64,000 bases of DNA from assembly GCF_021183625.1 (NCBI RefSeq), contig NZ_CP089214.1, forward strand, positions 496,001-560,000, given 5' to 3'. This stretch comes from Nocardia asteroides (GTDB lineage Bacteria > Actinomycetota > Actinomycetes > Mycobacteriales > Mycobacteriaceae). The position numbers and the translations under genes were made by a program. The notes beneath the pieces were generated by a model, which was given only the letters and a program-made list of their open reading frames with translations, did no database searches and had not been told where the DNA came from. This document shows, in pieces, positions 15,600 to 23,230 of the stretch (position 1 is its first letter; every line of letters begins with the position of its first letter).

Positions 15600-17128
15600 G
15601 CGGCGTGACGGCCCTGCCCGGGCGCGGCGGCTCGCCGCTGGACGCGGTGGTGATCGGCGCCGGGTTCGCTGGCATCGGTGCCGCGATCAGGCTGCGGCAG
15701 AAGGGCATCCGCAATGTCGCGGTGCTGGAGCGGGACAGCAGGATCGGCGGCACCTGGCGGGACAACACCTACCCCGGCGCCGCCTGCGACATCCCGTCCC
15801 GGCTCTACTCCTACAGCTTCGCGCCGAACCCCGACTGGTCGCGGACCTACTCCGGCAGCGCCGAGATCCTGCGCTACATCGAGCACATGGCCGACGAGTT
15901 CGGCGTGCGGCAGCTCATCCGCTTCGGCCACACCGTCACCGGGATCGCCTGGGACGAGCCGAGCGGGTTGTGGGAGGTGTCGCTCGCCGACCAGCCGACG
16001 CTGTGGGCGCGCAGCGTGGTGCTGGCCTCGGGGCCGCTCGCCGAGCCCGGCTACCCGGACATCCCCGGACTGGACCGGTTCGAGGGCAAGGTCGTGCACA
16101 GCGCGCGCTGGGACCACGAGTACGACTTCGCGGGCAAGCGGGTCGCCGTGGTCGGCACCGGAGCCAGTGCCGTGCAGATCGTGCCGGAGCTGGTGCGGCG
16201 GGTGGAGTCGGTGCGGGTCTTCCAGCGCACCGCGGGCTGGGTGCTGCCCCGGCTGAACCACCGGACCTCGCCACTGCTGCGCGAGCTCTACCGGCAGATC
16301 CCGGCGGGCGAGAAGCTGGCGCGGGAGGCGTGGTTCTGGGGGCACGAGTCGGTGGCGCTCGGCGTGGTCTGGAATTCGCCGCTGACCAGGGTGGTCGAGT
16401 CGGTGGCGCGGGCGCACCTGCGGGCCCAGGTCCGCGACCCGTGGCTGCGCCGCCAGCTCACCCCCGACTTCCGGGCGGGGTGCAAGCGGCTGCTCATGAG
16501 CAGCGAGTACTACCCGGCGCTGCAGCAGCCCAACTGCAAGCTCGTCACCTGGCCGATCGCCGGGATCCACGCGAACGGCATCCGCACCGCCGAGGGCATC
16601 GAGCACCGCGCCGACTGCCTGGTGCTCGCCACCGGGTTCGAGGTCTCCAAGCAGGGCACGCCGATCCCGGTGCGCGGGCGCGGCGGCCGCGAGCTGGCGG
16701 CCGAGTGGAGCGGCGGGGCCTACGCGTACAAGAGCATCACCGTGGCCGGCTACCCCAACCTGTTCCTCACCTTCGGCCCGAACTCCGGGCCGGGGCACAA
16801 CTCCGCGCTGGTCTACATGGAGGCGCAGCTCGAGTACCTCTCCGAGGCCATCGGCGTGCTGCTGAGCCGCGACCTGCGCGGGCTCGAGGTGCGCCGGGAG
16901 GTGCAGGACCGGTACAACGCGCGGCTGCAGCGCAGGCTCGCCTCGACCACCTGGAACTCCGGCTGCCGCAGCTGGTACCTGACCGAGGACGGCTTCAACG
17001 CCACCATGTACCCCGGGTTCGGCACCCAGTACGTGCGCGAACTGGCGATCGTCGACCTGGACGACTACGTGCTCACCCCGCGGCAGCCGGTTCGCGCCGA
17101 GCCCGGGATCGCGGTGCCGTTCGGCTAA
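15596..17128 (+). CDS. Flavin-containing (Baeyer-Villiger-type) monooxygenase
   Basis: The product has 510 residues. It has an N-terminal FAD motif GAGFAGIGAAIRLR, the GGTW segment, the class B fingerprint F-x-G-x3-H-x3-W (FEGKVVHSARWDHEYDF) and the NADP motif VVGTGASAVQIV. It should insert oxygen into a ketone or related substrate using NADPH, giving an ester or lactone. The upstream esterase could then cleave that product. GTG 15596 is chosen because it overlaps the preceding stop (GTGA); GTG 15605 is an alternative. Mycobacterial relatives include the EthA/MymA group. Membership of a four-gene operon with the MerR gene is inferred from spacing. Confidence 0.93.
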   Translation: MSGVTALPGRGGSPLDAVVIGAGFAGIGAAIRLRQKGIRNVAVLERDSRIGGTWRDNTYPGAACDIPSRLYSYSFAPNPDWSRTYSGSAEILRYIEHMADEFGVRQLIRFGHTVTGIAWDEPSGLWEVSLADQPTLWARSVVLASGPLAEPGYPDIPGLDRFEGKVVHSARWDHEYDFAGKRVAVVGTGASAVQIVPELVRRVESVRVFQRTAGWVLPRLNHRTSPLLRELYRQIPAGEKLAREAWFWGHESVALGVVWNSPLTRVVESVARAHLRAQVRDPWLRRQLTPDFRAGCKRLLMSSEYYPALQQPNCKLVTWPIAGIHANGIRTAEGIEHRADCLVLATGFEVSKQGTPIPVRGRGGRELAAEWSGGAYAYKSITVAGYPNLFLTFGPNSGPGHNSALVYMEAQLEYLSEAIGVLLSRDLRGLEVRREVQDRYNARLQRRLASTTWNSGCRSWYLTEDGFNATMYPGFGTQYVRELAIVDLDDYVLTPRQPVRAEPGIAVPFG

Positions 17129-17169
17129 GGTCGAGGCCGGGTAGCGGGGCGACGGAAGGACGGCGGGTG

Positions 17170-17946
17170 ATGGCGGAGTACCGCATCGATGATCTCGCCA
17201 GGGCCGCGGGCACCACCTCCCGCAATGTGCGCGCGTACCAGGAGCGCGGCCTGCTGCCCACCCCCGCCAGGCGCAGCGGGCGCGCGCTGATCTACGACGA
17301 CTCGCACCTGGCCCGGCTCAAGATCATCGACGCGCTGCTGCAGCGCGGCTTCACCACCGGGCACATCGCCGACTTCATCATGAGCTGGGAGACCGGCAAG
17401 GACCTCACCGAGATCCTCGGCCTGCAGCACGCCGTCACCGCCACCTGGGGCAAGGCGGGCGACCCGGTGACGGTGCCGCGCGAGCTCGTGCACGCCTTCC
17501 TCGGCGGCGACGACGACCGCCCGGTCGCCGACCACGACCTGCACCGGCTCGCCGAGCTCGGCCTGGCCCGGATCGACGACGACCTGGTCGAGTTCACCCG
17601 CCCCGAACTGCTGGACACCTTCGCCGCCCTGCACCGCTACGGCTTCGACCTGCACCGCCTCATCGACGTCTTCGCCGCCATGATGCCCAAGGTGGAGGAG
17701 ATCGCCCGGCTCATGATCACCACCGCCGAGGAGCAGATCGTCGCCCAGCACGGGCCCGGGTGGCTTCCCGACTCCGCCGCCGAGATCGCGGCGACCACCG
17801 CGCTGCTCGAGCACCTGCGTGAGCTCGGCATGAGCGTCGTGCAGAGCACCTTCGCCCAGGCGCTGGAGCAGGTGCTCCGGGCGGAGCTGGGGGCGTATCT
17901 GGAGGTTGCGGCCGGGAATCGGGTCGGGCGCGTCAATATCGAGTGA
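17170..17946 (+). CDS. MerR family transcriptional regulator
   Basis: The 258-residue protein has a MerR winged helix-turn-helix at residues 1-70 (YRIDDLARAAGTTSRNVRAYQERGLLPTP). A long helical region with no Cys cluster follows, so it is not SoxR-like or a metal sensor. The C-terminal 150 residues probably bind an organic ligand. ATG 17170 overlaps an earlier GTG at 17167; ATG is preferred. It lies 41 bases after the monooxygenase stop and may close the esterase operon. The 32-bp palindrome at 13613-13644 is one candidate target, although that site has no typical MerR long-spacer layout. Confidence 0.9.
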   Translation: MAEYRIDDLARAAGTTSRNVRAYQERGLLPTPARRSGRALIYDDSHLARLKIIDALLQRGFTTGHIADFIMSWETGKDLTEILGLQHAVTATWGKAGDPVTVPRELVHAFLGGDDDRPVADHDLHRLAELGLARIDDDLVEFTRPELLDTFAALHRYGFDLHRLIDVFAAMMPKVEEIARLMITTAEEQIVAQHGPGWLPDSAAEIAATTALLEHLRELGMSVVQSTFAQALEQVLRAELGAYLEVAAGNRVGRVNIE

Positions 17947-18019
17947 CAGCGGTGGGTGGGGGCGGCACACTCGCGCTCATGGCGGCCAGGGCCGCGCTGC
18001 GGCTGGAGTGACTGGCAGG

Positions 18020-18682
18020 ATGCGGGCGGTGCGTATCGAGCTGCTCGACCTGCTGTCCAGGCACAACGGCCCGATCGACCCGATTCCGGTGCCGGAGCGC
18101 TACTTCGCCGAGTACGCGGAGCGGCTTCCCGATCTCGTGCTCGATCTGTGGCGGGAGCTCGGCTTCGGCGGGTTCGGGGACGGGCTGCTGTGGGCCTGCG
18201 ATCCGCATCGCTGGCAGCCGATCGTGGACGCGTGGCTGGCGAGCGTCGCGCTTCCCGCCGAGTACACCGGCGATCAGATTCCGATCTTCCGGACCGCCTA
18301 CGGCAAGATCTACTGCTTCCGGCCCGGATTGGGACAGAAGATCGAGATCGACCCGCTCTTCTCCGGCGTCCACCTGTTCCGGCCGGAAACGCTACCCGGG
18401 GAACGGTGGATCGATAGGGGGATCACCGACCTCCTGACCTTCCCGGACGGTCAGTTCCTGGTCTACGCCGACCACCCGACCGAGGGCTTCGATATGCAGG
18501 AGGACCTGTTCGAGCGGATCGTCGAGCGGCTGGGGCGCACCTCGCACGACACCGTCTACAGTTTCGCGCCGCGCATCCAGGAGGACGGTGCCATCCGTGC
18601 CGAGCACGCGGTGCTCGCCGACGCCACCACCGAGCTGGCCGCCCTGCTCGCGCTCCAGGAACCCGAAGTCACGCTCGACTGA
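18020..18682 (+). CDS. GAD-like / DUF1851-type protein
   Basis: The 220-residue protein matches the GAD-like domain pattern at its N-terminus (IPVPERYFAEYAERLPDLVLDLW, GFGGFGDGLLWACDP) and a DUF1851-like C-terminal half (FPDGQFLVYADHP and a DLFERIVERLG helix). DUF1851 is found in the immunity protein Tdi1 and in many solitary bacterial proteins linked to toxin resistance. ATG 18020 and GTG 18029 are both possible; a CAGGA stands closer to the right distance from 18029. No toxin gene is adjacent, so a role as orphan immunity protein is only a suggestion. It is convergent with the macrodomain gene. Confidence 0.75.
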   Translation: MRAVRIELLDLLSRHNGPIDPIPVPERYFAEYAERLPDLVLDLWRELGFGGFGDGLLWACDPHRWQPIVDAWLASVALPAEYTGDQIPIFRTAYGKIYCFRPGLGQKIEIDPLFSGVHLFRPETLPGERWIDRGITDLLTFPDGQFLVYADHPTEGFDMQEDLFERIVERLGRTSHDTVYSFAPRIQEDGAIRAEHAVLADATTELAALLALQEPEVTLD

Positions 18683-18721
18683 GCGGAGCCTCTCCGCGCC
18701 GGGTGCGGAAATTTTTCGCCA

Positions 18722-19228
18722 TCACACCGCGGCGGCGAAGGCGTCATAGGCCGCAGGGCCGAACAGGACGAAACGCACCTCCCGCACCGCGGTGTCGGCG
18801 GCCCGGACGGCCCCGATCGCGATGCGGGCACCGTCATCGATCGGCCAGCCGTAGACCCCGGTGGAGATGGCGGGGAAGGCGACCGTTCGCGCACCCAGCT
18901 CGTCCGCCACCCGCAGCGACTCGCGGTAGCAGGAGGCCAGCAGCTCCGATCGGTCGTCCTGCGCCGACCACACCGGCCCGACCGTGTGGATCACCCATCG
19001 CGCGGGCAGATTCCCGCCGGTCGTCGCCACGGCCTTCCCGGTCGGCAGCCCCTTCCCGTACTGCGACGCCCGCAGGTCGCGGCACGCGGACAGGATCGCC
19101 GGACCGCCCTTGCGATGAATGGCCCCGTCCACGCCCCCGCCGCCGAGCAGCGAGGAATTCGCCGCGTTCACCACCGCGTCCACATCCTGCTCGGTGATAT
19201 CGCCCCGGACCAGCACGAGTTCGACCAT
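18722..19228 (-). CDS. Macrodomain protein (O-acetyl-ADP-ribose deacetylase type)
   Basis: The 168-residue protein is a single macrodomain. It has DITEQDVDAVVNAANSSLLGGGGVDGAIH for ADP-ribose binding and FPAISTGVYGWP for the diphosphate loop. These motifs match the MacroD/YmdB class, which hydrolyses O-acetyl-ADP-ribose or removes ADP-ribose from proteins. ATG 19228 begins directly at the first beta-strand. It faces the GAD-like gene, 39 bases from that stop. The two may share a role against ADP-ribosylating toxins, but that link is speculative. Confidence 0.93.
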   Translation of the reverse strand: MVELVLVRGDITEQDVDAVVNAANSSLLGGGGVDGAIHRKGGPAILSACRDLRASQYGKGLPTGKAVATTGGNLPARWVIHTVGPVWSAQDDRSELLASCYRESLRVADELGARTVAFPAISTGVYGWPIDDGARIAIGAVRAADTAVREVRFVLFGPAAYDAFAAAV

Positions 19229-19583
19229 GAGGCCATTGTCGTCACTTCCGGCGGCGAGGCGAAATTCGGCCGATCAGGTGGCCGGTCATCGAACCGCCTC
19301 GCCCGTCGATCGCACATTCTCGGTCGGGCCGCCGAACGCGATCCGTCAAACCGGTCCGGCTCTCGGACGACGTCCGGGCGGCCATCGGCGTGCAGTTGCT
19401 GGTTGATCACGCCCGGCGCGTCGGCCTCGTGCGGCTCTGCCCGGCGAACCTCGAAAGCACCGGCGCCGGAACGATGAGCCCCGAGTGGGAACCGAGCCGA
19501 GTTCGCTCCGTCCGGGAGGGCTGTCGGCGACCGCGGTCTCCCGTCCCCGCCACCACCGAGCAAGCGGATTCAGGCGCAGAACA
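19229..19583. other. Intergenic region without a supported gene
   Basis: About 355 bases separate the macrodomain start from the PadR stop. Short open frames exist on both strands, but none has a ribosome site plus a protein-like composition. One stretch at about 19350-19450 on the plus strand (VRAAIGVQLLVDHARRVGLVRLCP) reads like coding sequence and may be a gene remnant. No terminator hairpin or repeat stood out. Confidence 0.5.
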
Positions 19584-20249
19584 CTAGTCCGCGTCCGCTT
19601 CGTGGCCGGGCTGCGCGACATCGCGTGGCGTCCACGCGGCGCGCCGCGCGATCGCGGCCAGCTCCGCGGGATCGGCGACCGCGTCCGCCGGGTTCTCCGG
19701 CCAGGTCTGTACCTGTTCGGCGGCCCAGTCGGCCCACCGCGCCACCATGGCGTAGAACTCGGTGAAGAACGCCCCGGCGAGCATGGTGTGCGCGGCGCGG
19801 TATTGGAACAACCCCTGCCCCTGCGCGTACTGCTCCGCCGCGGCCAGGTTTTCGACGTTGCGCTGCTCGGCCCAGCTGTGGGCGGCCGCGATCGTGCGCA
19901 GGGCGTCGTCCTTCGTCCCATGGTCGGCGAAGCCGAGTTTCACGAGTTGCTCGAACTCGAGGACCGGCCCCGCACCGGGTTCCCGCAGCCACCGGGCGAG
20001 CGCGGCGCGCCCGGCGTCGGTGATGGCGTAGATCGTCCGCGGGCGCCGCCCGACGATGTCGTCCTCGGCCGTGGCGAAGCCCAACGCCACCAGCTTCTTC
20101 GGCTCCTCGTACAGCCTGCTCTGGGCCCGGGGCCAGATCCGGCCGAGACTGCGCTCCATCTGCCGGGTCAGCTCGTAGGTGCTCCAGGGCTGCACGGCGA
20201 GCAACCCCAGCACGGCGTAGCTCGTACCGGTCATGCGCGGGCTTGACAT
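19584..20249 (-). CDS. PadR family transcriptional regulator
   Basis: The 221-residue protein has a PadR winged helix (SYAVLGLLAVQPWSTYELTRQMERSLG, then SRLYEEPKKLVALGFA) and a Vir-like C-terminal helical domain. ATG 20249 is supported by a GGAGACGAG ribosome site. The gene is divergent from a methyltransferase gene, and the gap holds two contiguous 15-base palindromes (20273-20302) that are strong candidates for its operator. PadR proteins usually repress a neighbouring gene and themselves until a phenolic or drug-like ligand binds. Confidence 0.93.
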   Translation of the reverse strand: MSSPRMTGTSYAVLGLLAVQPWSTYELTRQMERSLGRIWPRAQSRLYEEPKKLVALGFATAEDDIVGRRPRTIYAITDAGRAALARWLREPGAGPVLEFEQLVKLGFADHGTKDDALRTIAAAHSWAEQRNVENLAAAEQYAQGQGLFQYRAAHTMLAGAFFTEFYAMVARWADWAAEQVQTWPENPADAVADPAELAAIARRAAWTPRDVAQPGHEADAD

Positions 20250-20272
20250 CTCGTCTCCTCGAACTCATATTT

Positions 20273-20302
20273 ACTCTCATTGAGAGTACTCCCATTGGGA
20301 GT
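20273..20302. promoter_or_regulatory. Tandem 15-bp palindromes, probable PadR operator
   Basis: ACTCTCA-T-TGAGAGT (20273-20287) is followed without a gap by ACTCCCA-T-TGGGAGT (20288-20302). Both are perfect palindromes around a single central base and differ at only two paired positions. They lie between the divergent PadR and methyltransferase genes, so one bound tetramer or two dimers could control both. Confidence 0.75.
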
Positions 20303-20326
20303 ATCCGTGAGCGGAAGGATACCGGG

Positions 20327-21157
20327 ATGGCCGGAGTGGGTGCGGCGCGCAACGCCGAGCAGGTGGCTGCGTGGGACGGGGAGGAGGGCGCGTACTGGGC
20401 TGCCAACCACGAGATCTTCGAGGCGGTCCTCGACCGCTACCAGCCCGCGTTCGACAGGGCCGCGGCGATCGAACCGCACCACCATGTCCTCGATGTCGGT
20501 TGCGGCACCGGCGCGGGTGCCCGAGCCGCCGCCGCTGCCGCGTCCCGGGGTCGCGTGCTCGGCGTCGACCTCTCCACCCGGATGATCGAGGTCGCCCGCC
20601 GGCTCGCCACGCAGCCCAACATCGCCTTCGAACGCGCCGACGCCCAAATCCACCCGTTCGGCGAGTGCTACGACGTGCTGATCAGCCAGACCGGGGCCAT
20701 GTTCTTCGACGATCCCGACGCCGCCTTCGCCAACCTGCGCCGCGGCCTGCGCCCCGGTGGACGCATGGCCCTGCTGACCTGGCAGCGCCCCGAGCACCAG
20801 GAATGGCTCCGGGAGTTCTCCCTGGCGCTGACCGGACTCGAGCCGCCCGAACCCGCCGCAGGCGTACCGGGCCCGTTCTCGCTCAGCGACCCCGACCACG
20901 TCACCGCGCTGCTCGACCACGCCGGATTCAGCGACATCCGGATCACCGGCCTGCGCGAGAGCACCACCTACGGTCGCACCGTCGAGCAGGCCCACCGCTT
21001 CCTGGCGGGGTTCTTCGGCCGGATGCTCGACGGCCAGGAACCCGATCGGCGCGCCGCGGCACTCGACGCGCTGCGCGCCACGATCACAGCACACCGGACC
21101 GAAGACGGAATCCGCTTCGACTCCGCCACCTGGCTCATCACCGCCGCACGCCCCTGA
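20327..21157 (+). CDS. Class I SAM-dependent methyltransferase
   Basis: The 276-residue protein has the SAM motif I VLDVGCGTGAGARAAA, an acidic motif II (VLGVDLSTRMIEVAR) and FDDPDAAFANLRRGLRPGGR as post-motif III. This is the Methyltransf_11/25 type. ATG 20327 is chosen because GGAAGGA (20312-20318) is well placed and an earlier start at 20243 would translate through the operator. The substrate is unknown. The gene is divergent from the PadR regulator and is followed after 35 bases by an alpha/beta hydrolase gene, probably in one operon. Confidence 0.92.
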   Translation: MAGVGAARNAEQVAAWDGEEGAYWAANHEIFEAVLDRYQPAFDRAAAIEPHHHVLDVGCGTGAGARAAAAAASRGRVLGVDLSTRMIEVARRLATQPNIAFERADAQIHPFGECYDVLISQTGAMFFDDPDAAFANLRRGLRPGGRMALLTWQRPEHQEWLREFSLALTGLEPPEPAAGVPGPFSLSDPDHVTALLDHAGFSDIRITGLRESTTYGRTVEQAHRFLAGFFGRMLDGQEPDRRAAALDALRATITAHRTEDGIRFDSATWLITAARP

Positions 21158-21192
21158 GCCGCGCGCACTGCCACCGGAAAGCGAGTACCACC

Positions 21193-21885
21193 TTGTCCAC
21201 TCCCTCATCCGGAGCCGCCGTCGTCTTCGTTCCGGGAATGGCCGGGCACGCCGGGGAGTTCGACGCCATGGCCCGCGGCTGGGTCCACGGCCCCCACCTG
21301 TGCCTCGACCCGATCTACGGCGAATTCACGATCGCGGGTCAGGCCGCCCGCGTCGCCGAAGCGGCCCGCGCCGCCGGGTTCACCCGGTACCTGGTACTCG
21401 GTCACAGCCAGGGTGGAGTCGTCGCCCTCGAACTCGCTCGGATGTATCCGGACGTCGTCGTCGCCGTCGTGATCGTGGACGCACCGGTTCTGGTGCCCGC
21501 GCCGATCCGCACCGCGCTGAGCCTCTTCGCCGCGCTCCTGCACACCCCGATCGGCCCCGCCCTGCTGCGGGCCTTCGTCCGTGCGACCTTCACCGCGGCC
21601 GACGCCCCCGAGCACCGAGCCGGTGTCCTGCGACGGCTCGCCGCTGTCGCGCACTCCGACGCGCGCCGGGTCGTCGCCGCGGCTTTCGGGTTCCGCGCGA
21701 TCGACGCCTTCGCCGCACTCACCGTGCCGAGCGCGTACCTGCGCGCGGAGATCCCGACCCGCCTGGACCGGCTCCCCGTCGGCGTCAGGGGGTACGACGT
21801 CAGCGGCGCCGGGCACTGGGTCCACCTGCACCGCCCCGACCGCCTTATCGCCGTACTGGAAGAACTCGCGGCCGTGGGGACGTGA
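21193..21885 (+). CDS. Alpha/beta hydrolase
   Basis: The 230-residue protein opens with AAVVFVPGMAGHAGEF, carries the nucleophile elbow GHSQGG, and ends with a catalytic His in GAGHWVHLHRPD. It is an alpha/beta hydrolase of the small lid-less type. The start is TTG 21193, the only suitable in-frame start, with a weak GGAAAG upstream. It probably shares a transcript with the methyltransferase and so the PadR control. Its stop lies 7 bases from the stop of the convergent acyltransferase gene, which marks the edge of the glycolipid-like block. Confidence 0.8.
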   Translation: MSTPSSGAAVVFVPGMAGHAGEFDAMARGWVHGPHLCLDPIYGEFTIAGQAARVAEAARAAGFTRYLVLGHSQGGVVALELARMYPDVVVAVVIVDAPVLVPAPIRTALSLFAALLHTPIGPALLRAFVRATFTAADAPEHRAGVLRRLAAVAHSDARRVVAAAFGFRAIDAFAALTVPSAYLRAEIPTRLDRLPVGVRGYDVSGAGHWVHLHRPDRLIAVLEELAAVGT

Positions 21886-21892
21886 AGCGGCG

Positions 21893-23230
21893 CTACGGAG
21901 CGACGGGCTCCGCCGGGATTGGTCTCCGCACAGCCTGTTTCGACGAACTCGTTGCCGGTGCCGAGGCTGTGCGTTCGGTCATCGCCTTAGCGAGATCGGC
22001 GGTGAGCCGGGCGATCGTGGCGCGTGCGGTCGCGGTGTCGGGGTATCTGATCCGCAGCGCGAGCCCGGAATCGGTGCGCGAGAACCAGAACTGGGCGTCG
22101 TCGGCGCGGCCGACGGCCGAGATGTGCCTGGCGCCGATGGCGTCGTGGTGCGCGGCGCCGGGCAGCGTGCGGTAGTCGATCCAGGAGACCATGAAGATGT
22201 CGCCGCGGCGCAGCGCGAGCCCGCCGAGGTGCGGCAGCACGGCCCCGAGCGGCAGGGTGCCGAGCGGGATGGCGGCGCGCACGGCGGCGGCGGAGGCCCG
22301 GGTGGCCGCGGCGGGGTCGGGCAGGGCCGGGATCTCGACCGGCACGTTGGTGGTGAACCAGCCGAGCGCACCGCGCCAGCGCTCGTCGTGCCTGGTGTGC
22401 ATGGGGAAGACCAGGCGCAGCCGGTCCGGGCCGCCGCCGGTGTGCGTGGCGTGCGCCAGCGCGGCGAGCGCCCCGGCGAACGGGCGGGCGCCGAGTTCGC
22501 GGCACCACTCGTCGAAGCGCTCGGCGCCCGCGCCGTCGAGCAGCACGCGCAGCTCGACCGCCTGCGGCGCGGTCTCCCCCGGCGCGACGCCCAGGTCCAG
22601 CGGGAACTCCGGCGGCCGGACCTCGCCGGGGCCGAAGAAGGAGCGCCACCCGCGCAGCCGCGGGTCGTCCGGCGCCACCGCGAGCCGCGCCTGTTCGGCG
22701 CAGTGGTCGACGAAATCGCCGGTGGGCGGCAGGGTTTCGCCATCGTAGAGGCGGCGCAGGTCGTCGATGACGAGCGCGATGGAGTAGCCGTCCACGTGGG
22801 CGTGGTCGAAGGCGCAGAGCACCGTGGCGACGTCCGGCCGGTCGATCACCCCGAGCAGGTACGACGGGTGCCCGAAGGCGCCGCAGCGCTCGTCGAGCAG
22901 CGCGGGCAGCGCCGACACCGGGACACCGGGGAGCCGGTGCATGACCGCGGGCACCGGGTGCCGCAGCCGGACCGGGCCCGGCTCGAAGGAGCTGCGCAGC
23001 GTGCCGTGCCTGGCGATCAGCGCGCGGTAGGCACCGGCCAGCCGCGCGTGGTCGACCGGGCCGGGCACGTCGAAAACCGCGGCGAGCCAGATGTTCCCGC
23101 CCCCGGCGAGGTGCACCGCCTGGTTGAACGACGGCGGGACCGGCGAGCGTTCCCCCGGCCCGGACTCCGGACGGTACTCGACGAAGGTGCCCGGCGCGGG
23201 GGCGAAGCGGTCAGCGGTGGTGACCCGCAC
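21893..23230 (-). CDS. Condensation-fold (PapA-like) acyltransferase, third of three
   Basis: The 445-residue protein has the size and fold pattern of NRPS condensation domains and PapA acyltransferases. The active-site motif HxxxDG is seen as HAHVDG at about residues 143-148; the first His of the usual HHxxxDG is Asp. A conserved FPMHTR and MVSWIDYRTLPGA match segments in the two upstream paralogues. It should transfer an acyl group from CoA or a carrier protein to a hydroxyl or amine. GTG 23230 has GGGAGG 7 bases upstream and overlaps the preceding gene by 20 bases. It is the last gene of a three-gene operon. Confidence 0.82.
   Translation of the reverse strand: MRVTTADRFAPAPGTFVEYRPESGPGERSPVPPSFNQAVHLAGGGNIWLAAVFDVPGPVDHARLAGAYRALIARHGTLRSSFEPGPVRLRHPVPAVMHRLPGVPVSALPALLDERCGAFGHPSYLLGVIDRPDVATVLCAFDHAHVDGYSIALVIDDLRRLYDGETLPPTGDFVDHCAEQARLAVAPDDPRLRGWRSFFGPGEVRPPEFPLDLGVAPGETAPQAVELRVLLDGAGAERFDEWCRELGARPFAGALAALAHATHTGGGPDRLRLVFPMHTRHDERWRGALGWFTTNVPVEIPALPDPAAATRASAAAVRAAIPLGTLPLGAVLPHLGGLALRRGDIFMVSWIDYRTLPGAAHHDAIGARHISAVGRADDAQFWFSRTDSGLALRIRYPDTATARATIARLTADLAKAMTERTASAPATSSSKQAVRRPIPAEPVAP

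Noticed and set aside
17170..17946. The MerR gene as the SoxR that would act at 7977-8007
   Set aside because: It has no Cys cluster for a 2Fe-2S centre and is 9 kb away in another operon.
19390..19587. A small plus-strand open frame in the gap between the macrodomain and PadR genes
   Set aside because: There is no ribosome site and the protein is Arg/Pro/Glu-rich without structure; it may be a remnant at best.
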